The notes under the pieces were generated by a model. It searched no databases and was not told where the DNA came from. It saw only the letters and a program-made list of their open reading frames with translations. Made by a program: the position numbers and the translations under genes. A stretch of 64,000 nucleotides of DNA. Origin: G965215145 sp965215145 (GTDB lineage: Bacteria > Bacteroidota > Rhodothermia > Rhodothermales > JANQRZ01). Every line of letters starts with the position of its first letter. Position 1 is the stretch's first letter. The stretch is taken from contig OZ244038.1 in NCBI GenBank assembly GCA_965215145.1, forward strand, positions 992,001-1,056,000, read 5' to 3'. Below, piece after piece: positions 31,583-41,004 of this stretch.

Positions 31583-33805
31583 ATGAACCGCTTCGTTACG
31601 CTCTCCCTCGTGCTCGCCTTGGCGGGCGCCCTCGCGGCCCCGGCCGCCGCCCAGACGGAGGTCTCCGTTCGCCAGCTCATCGAGGTGCCCCAGACGACCA
31701 TCGACGCCCTCAACGCCCTCGGCGCCGACGCCTCGATCTCCGAGATCCAGGACCTCCTCGACGGGGCCAACCCGTTCCAGGGCCAGCTCACGCAGTTCGA
31801 GGCCGTGGTCCTCTCCGAGCCCCGCTACTCCGGGCTCTCCGGCATCGACGGCGGCGTCCCCAACCGCCTCCACTTCTTCGTCCGCGACCGCGACGCCATG
31901 GCGGACGACGAGTTCGCCGGGCAGACGATCCAGATCGTCGACGACCGCCAGATCTCGAGCGTGCTCGACCTCCGGCGCGGCGACGTCGTCCAGGTCACGG
32001 GCCGGCTCAACCCGTTCTTCGGCTCCGGCGGCGCCTCCTGGCAGTTCACCCCGGAGGACACCGGCAGCATCGTCATCATCGATCAGGTCCCCCCGGACGA
32101 CCCCATCCTCGACCCCGTCACCGTGATGACGAGTGAGATCAACGAGGTCGTCGCGATGGCCGGCGGCGAGGACCTCGTCCAGATCAACTGGGACAACTGG
32201 AACAGCCTGAACAACCAGTACGTCCGCCTCGAGAGCGCCATCGTCACCGACAGCGACCAGGGCGACGGCCCCACCGAGACGAGCCGGCCGGACTTCGCCG
32301 TGCGCTCCCCCGGTGAGGACGCCCGCGTCGACATGTTCGACATCTCGCTCCGCTACCGGAACGGCTGCAATGGCACCGCCAGCCCGTGCTACGAGATCTA
32401 CCCCGACCCGCCCTACCTCCCGCGCGAGGAGGGGAACCCGTTCATCGCCCCGCCGACGAGCGCCATCGTGGACCTCCAGGGCTTCCTCGTCTTCCAGGGC
32501 GAGGACGCCTTCAACATCGGCAGCCCGGAGGAGGCCATCTGGAACCTCTCCCCCATCACCGACGACGACCTCACCATCCTCGAGTCGCCCCCGGTGATCG
32601 CCCTGCTGACCCTCGACTTCGTGCCGACGGACGACTTCACGGTGCAGGCCGAGGTCAGCCCCGGCGGCAGCTCGCCTATCGCGGAGGCCACGCTGAACTA
32701 CCGGTTCACGAACGGGACCGAGGGCTCGGTCGAGATGACCGAAGCCGGCATCGGCACCTACGAGGCGGAGGTCCCCGTCGGCGACGACGAGGGGGGCGAG
32801 TTCGTCTTCCTCTCCGTCACGGCCGAGGACGGCGAGGGCCTCTCCTCGACCACCGACGAGGTCTACACGCGCGTCCTCCCTGACGGCATCAACGACATCT
32901 CGGACATCCAGGCCACCCCGAACGACGTCGAGGGGCCGAGCCCGTTCGCCCAGGTCACGACGGCGATGGACCTCGAGGCCGTGGTGATGTCGGAGCCGGA
33001 CGTGAGCGAGATCATCGTGATCCAGGACGGGACGGAGCCCTTCAGCGGCATCTTCCTCGACTACGACGAGGCCGTAGCGCAGCTCCTCGCGCGCGGCGAC
33101 CGCGTCCGCATCACCGAGGCCGAGATCTTCGAGGCCCAGGGCGAGTTCACCCGGATCGCCGTCCTCCCCGGCAACATCGAGGTGATCGGGACTGACGACC
33201 CGTACCCCTACATCGACGACTTCCCGACGGGCCTCCTGGACCAGGACCCCGACTTCGCCGAGCAGTACGAGGGGATGGCCCTCCGCTTCGAGGACGTCAC
33301 CATCGTTGAGGCCGACGCCGGCTTCGGCGAGTGGAGCTTCACCTCGGACGACGAGGACGACGCCATCTTCGGGGACGACCTCTCGGCCGCGATCTCCGGC
33401 GGCGCCGACCTCTTCGAGGATGGCCAGGAGCTCGGCGCCATCCAGGGCTTCTGGTACTGGTCGTTCGGGAGCTTCAAGCTCGTCCCCGAGGACGAGAGCG
33501 ACATCAACTTCGACGTGTCCACCGCCGGCGGCGCCCAGGCCGAGGGGACGGCCCTGGCGCCGGCCTTCCCGAACCCGACCACGGGGGCGGCCCGCCTCAC
33601 CTACACCCTCGGCCGCAGCGGCCCCGTCCGCCTGGAGGTGTTCGACGTGACGGGCCGCCGCGTGGCCGTGGTGGTGGAGGCCGAGCAGGCCGCCGGCCCG
33701 CAGTCGGCTACCCTCGAGACGGCCGGCCTCGCTGGCGGGCTCTACCTCGTCCGGCTGACGGCCGGCGACGAGGTTCGCACGACGAAGCTCGCCGTCACGC
33801 GCTGA
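31583..33805 (+). CDS. Secreted multi-domain protein with OB-like modules and sorting domain
   Basis: A 740-residue product with a signal peptide (MNRFVTLSLVLALAGALAAP). Two modules, about residues 40-160 and 420-500, contain FEAVVLSEPRYSGLSG / RRGDVVQVTGRLNPF and LEAVVMSEPDVSEIIV / ARGDRVRITEAEIFEAQGEF; these look like repeated OB-fold strands, as in extracellular nuclease-associated or DUF5689-like proteins. Between them is an immunoglobulin-like region (EATLNYRFTNGTEGSVEMTE). It ends AFPNPTTGAARLTY, FDVTGRRVAVVVEAEQ, a sorting domain. The gene is 54 bp after the preceding one, in an operon-like arrangement, and is followed by a GC-rich hairpin. Confidence 0.8.
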   Translation: MNRFVTLSLVLALAGALAAPAAAQTEVSVRQLIEVPQTTIDALNALGADASISEIQDLLDGANPFQGQLTQFEAVVLSEPRYSGLSGIDGGVPNRLHFFVRDRDAMADDEFAGQTIQIVDDRQISSVLDLRRGDVVQVTGRLNPFFGSGGASWQFTPEDTGSIVIIDQVPPDDPILDPVTVMTSEINEVVAMAGGEDLVQINWDNWNSLNNQYVRLESAIVTDSDQGDGPTETSRPDFAVRSPGEDARVDMFDISLRYRNGCNGTASPCYEIYPDPPYLPREEGNPFIAPPTSAIVDLQGFLVFQGEDAFNIGSPEEAIWNLSPITDDDLTILESPPVIALLTLDFVPTDDFTVQAEVSPGGSSPIAEATLNYRFTNGTEGSVEMTEAGIGTYEAEVPVGDDEGGEFVFLSVTAEDGEGLSSTTDEVYTRVLPDGINDISDIQATPNDVEGPSPFAQVTTAMDLEAVVMSEPDVSEIIVIQDGTEPFSGIFLDYDEAVAQLLARGDRVRITEAEIFEAQGEFTRIAVLPGNIEVIGTDDPYPYIDDFPTGLLDQDPDFAEQYEGMALRFEDVTIVEADAGFGEWSFTSDDEDDAIFGDDLSAAISGGADLFEDGQELGAIQGFWYWSFGSFKLVPEDESDINFDVSTAGGAQAEGTALAPAFPNPTTGAARLTYTLGRSGPVRLEVFDVTGRRVAVVVEAEQAAGPQSATLETAGLAGGLYLVRLTAGDEVRTTKLAVTR

Positions 33806-33811
33806 CCCCGC

Positions 33812-33846
33812 GGGGGCGGCCCGGGCTCTAGGCTCGGGGCGCCCCC
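33812..33846 (+). terminator. GC-rich hairpin after the OB-like secreted protein gene
   Basis: GGGGGCG...CGCCCCC arms with an internal partly paired CCGGGC/GCTCGGG segment form a long imperfect hairpin 6 bp after the stop codon. No T-tract. Partial termination or mRNA protection is possible. Confidence 0.35.
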
Positions 33847-33858
33847 ATCCGTCAACCC

Positions 33859-33886
33859 GTAGGGGTACGAGGTATCGTGCCCCTAC
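33859..33886. repeat. GTAGGGGC palindrome R6, 28-bp form
   Basis: GTAGGGGTACGA, centre GGTA, then TCGTGCCCCTAC. One G-T type mismatch in the arms. It ends 13 bp before the ATG of the lipoprotein gene. Confidence 0.85.
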
Positions 33887-33898
33887 AACCGCGAACGA

Positions 33899-35572
33899 AT
33901 GACGCCCCGTCCCCTCCCCGCCAGGCTCCTGCTGGCCGCGCTGCTCCCCGTGCTGGCCGCGGGGTGGGCCGCCTGCGACGCCGGCTACGGCGGCGACGCC
34001 GAGGCGAACGCCCCACCGGAGACGGCGCTGGCCGTCCGCGACTCCTCGCTCGTGGACGACATCTGCGGCACCGAGCCCGACGGCGACCCCTGCACCGAGG
34101 AGGACGACCTCCTCACCTCGACGGTGTTCGTGGCCTGGAGCGGGACGGACCCCGACGGGTTCGTCGAGCGGTTCGAGCTCCGGTTCTACAACGAGGACGC
34201 CGGGCCGGGCGCGGCCGGGTGGACGAGCACGACGGCGCGCGACTCGCTCCTGCTGCTCCCCATCGACGGCGGGAGCACGGCCCGCGTCGTCGTGGAGGTC
34301 CGGGCCATCGACGACGCGGGCGCGGTCGACCCCACGCCGGCCCGAACCGTCTTCCCCATCGTCAACTCCCCCCCGACGCTCACGCTCCTCCCCGCGGAGT
34401 TCCCGCCGGACACGACGTGGACGGTGTTCTCGTTCGCCTGGGAGGCCAACGACCCCGAGGGGCTCGACAACCTCACCGCCGTCGAGGTCTCGTTCAACGA
34501 CTCGACGGCGTTCGTGGCGCTCCCGGCCGAGTCCGAGTTCGCCACGTTCGTCGTGGAGGACGCCGTGCCGGGGGCCGAGACGGCCGCGGCGCGGGTCTAC
34601 CTCGGCGAGGGGTTCGTTCGCACCGAGGCCGTCGTGCCGGGGCTCCGCCTCGGCGAGGCCAACACGCTCTATGTCCGCGCCGTGGACGAGACGGGCGCGC
34701 CGAGCGCCCTGGCCCGCTACCCCGACCCCGCGGGGGAGGACCCGCCGACGTGGGTGGTCCGGCAGCCGACGAGCGAGGTCCTCCTCGTCAACGACTTCCG
34801 CGCGGCCGGCGACGAGGCCGGCCTGGTTGCCGACTTCCACCGCGAGACCCTCGCGGGCTACCTCGGCGCCAATGGGTTCGACGTATGGGACCTCTCGCAG
34901 CCCGGCGGCAACGACGCCCCGTCGAGCGCGCTGCCGCCCACGCCGGACCCGACCCTGCGCGAGACGCTGAAGCTCTGGCGCTACATCTACTGGTTCTCGA
35001 ACGACGTCACCGGCGGCGCCCGGGGCCGCAACCTCGCCTTCGCAGCGGGCTTCTTCGACGGCTTCTTCGCCGCGGGCGGCAAGCTGTTCGTGCAGGCCCC
35101 GCTCGCGCGTCCGCTCGGCGATGCCGAGGCGCCCGCCTTCGCGCTCCTCCCCGTATCGGCGTTTGCTGGTGAGGCCGAGGGGACGCAGCCGAACCTGCGG
35201 ATGCGCCGCGACGCCCCGGTCGAGCCCGTCGAGCCCGTGCCCGGAACGGGGCGGCTCCTGCCCCCGCTCGAAGCCGACGCCTTCGTGACGGAGGTCGTGC
35301 CCTACGCCGTGAACCCGACTACGGCCGTCCCGCTCTACGAAGGCACCTTCTTCGACTCGGACAACCCCGACGAGGACTGGGCGGGCGCCGCCGTCGTCGC
35401 CTCCGTCGACACCGAGCGCCGCGTCGGGCTCTACGCCCTCACCCTGTTCAAGCTCGGGCAGCCCAGCTTCACCGGCGCGGGCGTCGAGGACGAGACGCTG
35501 GGGCAGCCGCGCCGCGCCATCCAGCTCATCCTCGAAGGGCTCGGCTTCCCCGGCGAGCCGGAGGACGGCTGA
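33899..35572 (+). CDS. Surface lipoprotein of unknown function
   Basis: The 557-residue product begins with a lipoprotein signal whose lipobox is GWAAC, Cys at about residue 26, followed by DAGYGGDAEAN. Three immunoglobulin/fibronectin-like blocks follow (VFVAWSGTDPDGFVERFELR; FSFAWEANDPEGLDNLTAVE; TLYVRAVDETGAPSALARYP). From about residue 290 (EVLLVNDFRAAGDEAGLVAD) a Rossmann-like domain appears, with a strand-loop-helix and later FAAGFFDGFFAAGGKLFVQA, reminiscent of gliding-associated or DUF4159-like modules. No catalytic residues could be assigned. It stands directly before the TonB-dependent receptor, so a role in uptake or substrate capture is possible. Confidence 0.78.
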   Translation: MTPRPLPARLLLAALLPVLAAGWAACDAGYGGDAEANAPPETALAVRDSSLVDDICGTEPDGDPCTEEDDLLTSTVFVAWSGTDPDGFVERFELRFYNEDAGPGAAGWTSTTARDSLLLLPIDGGSTARVVVEVRAIDDAGAVDPTPARTVFPIVNSPPTLTLLPAEFPPDTTWTVFSFAWEANDPEGLDNLTAVEVSFNDSTAFVALPAESEFATFVVEDAVPGAETAAARVYLGEGFVRTEAVVPGLRLGEANTLYVRAVDETGAPSALARYPDPAGEDPPTWVVRQPTSEVLLVNDFRAAGDEAGLVADFHRETLAGYLGANGFDVWDLSQPGGNDAPSSALPPTPDPTLRETLKLWRYIYWFSNDVTGGARGRNLAFAAGFFDGFFAAGGKLFVQAPLARPLGDAEAPAFALLPVSAFAGEAEGTQPNLRMRRDAPVEPVEPVPGTGRLLPPLEADAFVTEVVPYAVNPTTAVPLYEGTFFDSDNPDEDWAGAAVVASVDTERRVGLYALTLFKLGQPSFTGAGVEDETLGQPRRAIQLILEGLGFPGEPEDG

Positions 35573-35616
35573 CGGTGCGACAGATAACAGTGGACGGAGG
35601 ACTGAAGACGACCCCG

Positions 35617-38535
35617 ATGAACCGGATTCTGCTACCGCTGCTGCTCCTGCTCACCGCCGCGCCGATGGCGGTGGCGCAGGGCTCCCTCCGCGGCACCGTC
35701 ATCGACGCCGAGACCGGCGACCCGCTGCCCGGCGTCAACGTCGTCGTCGTCGGCACCGACCGGGGGGCGGCCACGAACGTCGACGGCGAGTTCGCCATCA
35801 CGGCGCTGCGCACGGGGGAGTACGACGTGCGGGCGACGTTCATCGGCTACGAGACCAAGCTCTTCACCGGCATCCGCGTCCGCGACGGCGAGGCCACCGA
35901 CCTCGACGTCGAGCTCGCCCCGGCCGTGCTCTCCACCGACGAGGAGGTCGTCGTCGTCGGGGACCGGCCGCTCGTCGACGTCGAGCAGTCGTCGAGCGGG
36001 TACACCGTGAGCCAGGAGCAGATCGAGGCGTCGGCGGTCAAGGAGGTGCAGGCCGTCGTCGCCACGCAGGCCGGCGTCGTGCTCGACCCCACGGGGCTCT
36101 ACATCCGCGGCGGGCGGGCCGACGAGACCGGGTTCTACGTCGACGGCGTCTCGGCCAAGGATCCCCTCGCGGGGACCGGGTTCGGGATCGACCTCGGGAG
36201 CAACTCCTTCGCCGCGGTCGAGGTCACGACCGGCGGCGTCGGCGCCGACAAGGGCGACGTGACCTCGGGCGTCGTCTCGGTCACCACCCGCGACGGCGGC
36301 GACACCTTCGAGGGCTTCTTCGCCCATAAGCGCGACAACCTCGGCTTCAACGAAGCCTGGGGCTCGACCTTCAACGAGGAGCTCTACGAACTGAACTTCT
36401 CCGGCCCGATCCTGCCCGGCAGGCTCCGGTTCTTTACCAGCGCGCAGGTCCAGCTCTCGGACGAGTTCACGCGCGGGGTCTACCCCGGCGGCGCCGGCTT
36501 CGACGTGCAGAGCTCGCTGATCGAATCCGACTTTTGGAGTCCGCGCATCGACAACCGCTGGAGCGGCGTCGGCAAGCTGACGTGGCTGCCGCGCGCGGGG
36601 ATGAAGCTGCAGGCGAGCTACCAGCGCTCGCTGACGGTGAACCAGAACACCCGGATGCTCCAGGTCACCGGCAACGACGACGTGATCCGGCCGGGCTTCC
36701 AGTACGCCTTCGTGCTCCAGCCGGAGAACGCGAACACCTACGCCCACGACAACAACATCGCCTACGTGAAGTGGGCGCACGTCCTCGACCAGGCCTCGTT
36801 CTACGAGGTCCAGGTGAGCCGCCTCTTCACCCGCCTCCGCGCCGACGCCAACGGCCGCAACTGGCGCCCCGAGAACGTCGACTCCGAGCTCGATCCAGAG
36901 AGCATCGTGGACTACCCCGGCGACCTCTTCCTCGACGACGCCGGCAACCCCATCGACCCCAACACGCTGTTCGTGCTGCCGGGGCCGGGCCTCTTCAACA
37001 ACGGCGGCCTCGCCAAGCGCTGGCACGACCACTTCGCCGAGGAGTGGACGCTGAAGGGCGGCTACACCCGCTTCTTCGCCAACAAGGACATCCGCTCCGA
37101 GCTCGGCGTCGAGATGAAGTTCAACGACTACCAGTGGATCGACATCGAGCGGCCGTGGGTCGGGGCGCCGCTGATCGTGGACGGGGACACGACGCAGACG
37201 AACCGGCTCGGGGAGTCCTCGGACGTGTGGCGGGTGCGCCCGGCACGCGGCGGGCTCTACACCACGACGCAGCTCCGCTACCGCGGCCTCATCGCCAACC
37301 TCGGCGCCCGGCTCGAGTACTGGTTCCCCGGTAAGTACGTAGACGACCTCGTCGCCGACAGCGCGTTCACCATCCCCGAGCCCGTCCGCGAGGGCTACCT
37401 CGACGACACGCAGAGCCTGTTCGGGCGGCGGTTCAAGACGCGGTTTCTTCCTAAGCTCCGCGTCAGCTTCCCCGTCCGCGAGAACCAGGTCCTCTTCTTC
37501 AACTACGGCCACTCGACCAAGCTGCCGCACCCGACGTTCGTCTACGCCGGCCTCGACCCGTTTTATCAAGACCGCTCGTTCTTCGCCGACCTCGGCAACC
37601 CCAACCTCGACCCCGAGGTCGACATCTCCTACGAGCTCGGCCTGCGGACGCAAATCACCCAGAACGACGCCCTCACCCTGACCGGGTTCTGGCGTGACAA
37701 GTTCGACTTCATCGCCGGCACGCAGGTCACCGTCCGCGACGCGACGGGCCGCGAGACGAGCCGGTTCCTCCGGGTCAACAACGACTTCGCCCGTGTCCGC
37801 GGCGTCGAGGCGAGCTACCTCAAGCGGATCGGGGCCTGGTTCCGCGGGCAGGTCGTCGCCTCGTACTCCCGCGCCACCGGCCTTTCGTCCACGAACAACG
37901 AGGCGCTCCAGGCCATCCTGCAACAAGGCAACTTCGACAACACTGTCGAGACGCCGCTGGCCTGGGACCGCCCGCTCGACGTGAAGGCCAACGTCACGTT
38001 CTCCTACGACCGCGCGCGCCCGCTCCTCGGCGTCCCCGGCGTCAACCGCTTCCGGCTCTACGTGGCGACGACGTTCCGCAGCGGGCAGCGCTACACGCCG
38101 GTCGTGTTCGAGGGCCGCGAGACGAACCCCTTCACCGGCGAGCGCGACTGGCGCCCGATCTACTCCACCTCCACCGACCCCGACGACCGGTTCTCCGAGA
38201 CCGGCCGGCCGTGGTGGTGGTTCGACCTCAACTTCGAGCGGTCGTTCGGCGTCTTCGGCAACGACCTGCTGCTCTCGGTCGAGGTCTCGAACCTGTTCAA
38301 CCAGAACAACGGCGTCATCGTCAACCCCGTCACGGGCGAGGCCTACCCGGACGTGAGCCCGGAGTACGTCCAAAACAACGCCGAGGACCTGCGGGGCGAC
38401 GAGTCGTTCAACGTCTCGAACAGCGTCCGCGACCCCCGCTACGAGGACCCCTCGACGTCGGGGCTGCCGCCGTTCAACCCCGCCCGCTTCCTCCCGCAGC
38501 GCCACGTCATGGTGGGGCTGCAGTACCGGTTCTGA
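35617..38535 (+). CDS. TonB-dependent receptor
   Basis: The 972-residue outer-membrane protein starts at ATG 35617 (MNRILLPLLLLLTAAPMAVA); a GTG at 35575 would place extra residues before the signal peptide. Residues about 20-105 are a CarboxypepD_reg-like domain (GTVIDAETGDPLPGVNVVVV, GEFAITALRTGEYDVRATFI). The plug follows (QAGVVLDPTGLYIRGGRADE, GFYVDGVSAKDPL, VEVTTGGVGADKGDVTSGVV). The barrel ends FLPQRHVMVGLQYRF with a terminal Phe. It uses energy from TonB-ExbBD to import large substrates; the cluster gives no clear substrate. Its stop overlaps the start of the PorV-like gene (TGATG). Confidence 0.94.
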   Translation: MNRILLPLLLLLTAAPMAVAQGSLRGTVIDAETGDPLPGVNVVVVGTDRGAATNVDGEFAITALRTGEYDVRATFIGYETKLFTGIRVRDGEATDLDVELAPAVLSTDEEVVVVGDRPLVDVEQSSSGYTVSQEQIEASAVKEVQAVVATQAGVVLDPTGLYIRGGRADETGFYVDGVSAKDPLAGTGFGIDLGSNSFAAVEVTTGGVGADKGDVTSGVVSVTTRDGGDTFEGFFAHKRDNLGFNEAWGSTFNEELYELNFSGPILPGRLRFFTSAQVQLSDEFTRGVYPGGAGFDVQSSLIESDFWSPRIDNRWSGVGKLTWLPRAGMKLQASYQRSLTVNQNTRMLQVTGNDDVIRPGFQYAFVLQPENANTYAHDNNIAYVKWAHVLDQASFYEVQVSRLFTRLRADANGRNWRPENVDSELDPESIVDYPGDLFLDDAGNPIDPNTLFVLPGPGLFNNGGLAKRWHDHFAEEWTLKGGYTRFFANKDIRSELGVEMKFNDYQWIDIERPWVGAPLIVDGDTTQTNRLGESSDVWRVRPARGGLYTTTQLRYRGLIANLGARLEYWFPGKYVDDLVADSAFTIPEPVREGYLDDTQSLFGRRFKTRFLPKLRVSFPVRENQVLFFNYGHSTKLPHPTFVYAGLDPFYQDRSFFADLGNPNLDPEVDISYELGLRTQITQNDALTLTGFWRDKFDFIAGTQVTVRDATGRETSRFLRVNNDFARVRGVEASYLKRIGAWFRGQVVASYSRATGLSSTNNEALQAILQQGNFDNTVETPLAWDRPLDVKANVTFSYDRARPLLGVPGVNRFRLYVATTFRSGQRYTPVVFEGRETNPFTGERDWRPIYSTSTDPDDRFSETGRPWWWFDLNFERSFGVFGNDLLLSVEVSNLFNQNNGVIVNPVTGEAYPDVSPEYVQNNAEDLRGDESFNVSNSVRDPRYEDPSTSGLPPFNPARFLPQRHVMVGLQYRF

Positions 38536-39578
38536 TGATGAAAGGAAGAGTGGAAAAGAGGAGGAGAGGAGGCGGGGCCGCGCTGGCCTTTGCCCTGCTG
38601 ACGTTGCTTGCTGCGCCCGCTGCCTTCGCGCAGTTCGGTGGGGAGCGCGCGGGGACGAGCGGGTTCCAGTCGCTGGAGGTGCCGGTGGACCCGCGCGGCG
38701 CCGCGCTCGGCGAGTCCGTCGTGGCGACGGCGCACGACGCGAGCGCGCTGTTCTGGAACCCCGCGCTGGCGGCGCAGGCCACGGCCGAGGGCCGCGCCGT
38801 CGTCGGCCTCGCCACCACGCGCTACCACGCCGAGACGGCGCTGCACTACGCCGCTGGCGCCGCCCGCGTCGGGACGCCGCTCGGGACGTTCACCCTCGGC
38901 GCGAGCCTGCAGGCGTTCGACGCGGGGCAGATGGAGGAGACGACGGAGCTGCTCCCCGACGGCACGGGCCGGACGTTCGGCTACGCCGAGTACGCCCTCG
39001 GCCTCACCGTCAGCCAAGCCCTCACGGACCTCTTCTCCTACGGCGTCACCGCCAAGCTCGTCCGCCTCGAAACCATCGACCTCAGCGCGCAGACGGCCGT
39101 GTTCGACCTCGGCGTGTTCTACCGCGTCGGCGGGACCGGCGCCGAGATCGGCGTCGCCATCCGCAACTTCGGCGTCGGCGCGGCGGACCCGAGCGGGGAG
39201 GTGGCGACGATCAACGTAGACGGACCGGACGGGACGATCTCGGACTTCGAGGCCATCGAGCCGCCGACGCAGTTCCTCCTCGGCGTCAGCTATGCCGCCC
39301 TCCGCTCGGCCGAGCACGCGCTCGACGTCTCGGGCCAGCTTTCGAGCCCGTCCGACAACCAGGAGCGGTTCAGCCTCGGCGCGGAGTACGTCTGGAACCA
39401 GACCCTCGCGCTCCGCACCGGCTACCAGTTCGGGCTGGAGGAGGCGACGCTGCCGAGCTTCGGGGTGGGCTTCCTCGTGCCGGAGTTCAGCGGCGCGCGG
39501 CTCCGGGTGGACTACGGGTTCGGCCGCCTCGACCGCCTCGGCTCGACCCACCGCATCGGCCTCGATGTCCGCCTTTAG
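38535..39578 (+). CDS. PorV/PorQ-family outer-membrane protein
   Basis: The 347-residue protein starts at ATG 38535, overlapping the receptor stop by one base. A basic N-terminus is followed by a signal peptide (ALAFALLTLLAAPAAFAQ). The mature start GTSGFQSLEVPVDPRGAALG then ESVVATAHDASALFWNPALA is the PorV/PorQ/UPF0164 signature, in which early strands contain A-x-G and the WNPA motif. Members are FadL-like barrels; PorV serves as a shuttle for T9SS cargo and others have unknown partners. Direct coupling to a TonB-dependent receptor suggests a dedicated export or uptake role for this locus. The barrel strands continue to a final GLDVRL. Confidence 0.85.
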   Translation: MMKGRVEKRRRGGGAALAFALLTLLAAPAAFAQFGGERAGTSGFQSLEVPVDPRGAALGESVVATAHDASALFWNPALAAQATAEGRAVVGLATTRYHAETALHYAAGAARVGTPLGTFTLGASLQAFDAGQMEETTELLPDGTGRTFGYAEYALGLTVSQALTDLFSYGVTAKLVRLETIDLSAQTAVFDLGVFYRVGGTGAEIGVAIRNFGVGAADPSGEVATINVDGPDGTISDFEAIEPPTQFLLGVSYAALRSAEHALDVSGQLSSPSDNQERFSLGAEYVWNQTLALRTGYQFGLEEATLPSFGVGFLVPEFSGARLRVDYGFGRLDRLGSTHRIGLDVRL

Positions 39579-39596
39579 CCCCACCTGACCCTCGGC

Positions 39597-39624
39597 GTAA
39601 GGACGCAGCACGCTGCGTCCCTAC
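39597..39624. repeat. GTAGGGGC palindrome R7, 28-bp variant
   Basis: GTAAGGACGCAGCA followed by CGCTGCGTCCCTAC. The outer end has changed from GGGGC to AGGAC with a matching change GTCC on the other arm, i.e. partly compensatory. It lies 20 bp before the ATG of the propeller lipoprotein. Confidence 0.8.
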
Positions 39625-39644
39625 GGGGGTTCAAACAGGTCCTC

Positions 39645-40997
39645 ATGCGCATCCCGCTCTTCTTCGTCCTCTCCCTCGCTGCCCTCACGCTGGTTGGCTG
39701 CGACGCCGTGCTCGGCTCGAAGGACGACGACATCACGGACGAGATCTTCGACGAGGGCCAGACCGACCCGACGCTGCTCGACGACGTCGGCTACGTCCCG
39801 CTCTTCCCGTTCTTCGAGCAGTCCGCCGCCGGCACGTTCGAGCGTCCGACGGACGTGTTCGTCGGCTACGACGAGTTCATCTACGTCACCGATGAGAACG
39901 GCCTCCACGTGCTCGACCTCGCCGGGCGGCCGGTGAACCTCGTCGACGAGGTCGCCGGGCAACCCCTCGGCACGCCCGGCTGCGTCACGCAGGACCGCCG
40001 CCTCGAGGTCTACGTCTGCGCCCGGCGCGATACCGTCGTGGCCGACCGGACCTGGAACCTCGCCGTCGTCTACCGGCTCAGCGGGCTGACCACGGGGGGG
40101 GCGCCCGCGGTCTCGGCCGTGCTGTGGCACGTGTTCGACGACGTCTCGCGCGTCAACAACCCCGGCTTCCGCATCCCCGTGGAGTTCGAGGGCCCCAACC
40201 CCCTCACGCCCGACCCCGACGACCGCATCTCGGACGAGGACGCCGAGTTCACCGGCGTGGCCGTCCTGGCCGACAACAGCCTCTACGTGACGCGCCGGGG
40301 GCCGCTCAACCGCCAGGGCGACCCCCCGGAGGGGGACGGCCGGCCGCGTACCATCGCGCCCTTCAATGCCGTCCTCCGGTTCACGCCGGAGGGGATGAAC
40401 TCGGGTCGGCTCCCGCTCGGCACCGCGGGGTTCGTGATTCCGAGCCTCGTCAGCAACGTCTACCCCTCCGACATCATCTCATACTTCGCGCCGCCGCAGC
40501 GCTCAGGCCTCACCCCGCGCCGCGACTTCTTTATCGCGCAGGCACCCCCGCCCGGCGCCGACGTCATCGAGCCGCAGTTCTCCGTCCTCGCCGTCAACGT
40601 CGTCGAGGACATCAGCGGCGTCCGCTACGTCGCCGACGCTGACCGCGTCGGGGCCGCAGCCGACCCCGAGCGGGGCGACGGCTTCCTCTACGAGCCGTTC
40701 AAGTTCGAGCGCCCCGCCGACCTCGCCCGCGCGGGCGACGAGACGGCGTACCTGTTCGTGGTGGACGAGGCGAAGGACAGCCTGTTCGTTTTCAACGACG
40801 TGGGCGTCGAGGGCGTCGCGCCGCCGCCGGGCTCAAACCAGACGACGCCGGCGGTCGTCTCGTTCGGCGGCACCGGCGCCGGCCCGCTCCAGTTCCGCGG
40901 CCCGCAGGGCGTGGCCTACTACGAGCGGACGGTATACGTCGCCGACACCGGCAACGGCCGCATCGCCCGGTTCCGGCTGAACACGGACTTCGAGTAG
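39645..40997 (+). CDS. Lipoprotein with NHL-like beta-propeller
   Basis: The 450-residue product has a lipobox LTLVGC with Cys at residue 19. Blade-like strands appear as FERPTDVFVGYDEFIYVTDE and NGLHVLDLAGRP, FTGVAVLADNSLYVTRRGPL, RPADLARAGDETAYLFVVDE and the clear final NHL-type GPLQFRGPQGVAYYERTVYV with ADTGNGRIARFRL. NHL propellers usually bind proteins or ligands or act in extracellular signalling; here it is likely an outer-membrane surface lipoprotein. It is the last gene of the 29-41 kb cluster, with only palindrome R7 between it and the PorV-like gene, and converges on the M19 gene. Confidence 0.82.
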   Translation: MRIPLFFVLSLAALTLVGCDAVLGSKDDDITDEIFDEGQTDPTLLDDVGYVPLFPFFEQSAAGTFERPTDVFVGYDEFIYVTDENGLHVLDLAGRPVNLVDEVAGQPLGTPGCVTQDRRLEVYVCARRDTVVADRTWNLAVVYRLSGLTTGGAPAVSAVLWHVFDDVSRVNNPGFRIPVEFEGPNPLTPDPDDRISDEDAEFTGVAVLADNSLYVTRRGPLNRQGDPPEGDGRPRTIAPFNAVLRFTPEGMNSGRLPLGTAGFVIPSLVSNVYPSDIISYFAPPQRSGLTPRRDFFIAQAPPPGADVIEPQFSVLAVNVVEDISGVRYVADADRVGAAADPERGDGFLYEPFKFERPADLARAGDETAYLFVVDEAKDSLFVFNDVGVEGVAPPPGSNQTTPAVVSFGGTGAGPLQFRGPQGVAYYERTVYVADTGNGRIARFRLNTDFE

Positions 40998-41004
40998 GGG
41001 CGAG

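Noticed and set aside
29084..34840. A minus-strand open frame of about 1,900 codons
   Set aside because: It is antisense to several clear secreted-protein genes and has the E/G/R/V-rich composition of a complementary-strand shadow in GC-rich DNA.
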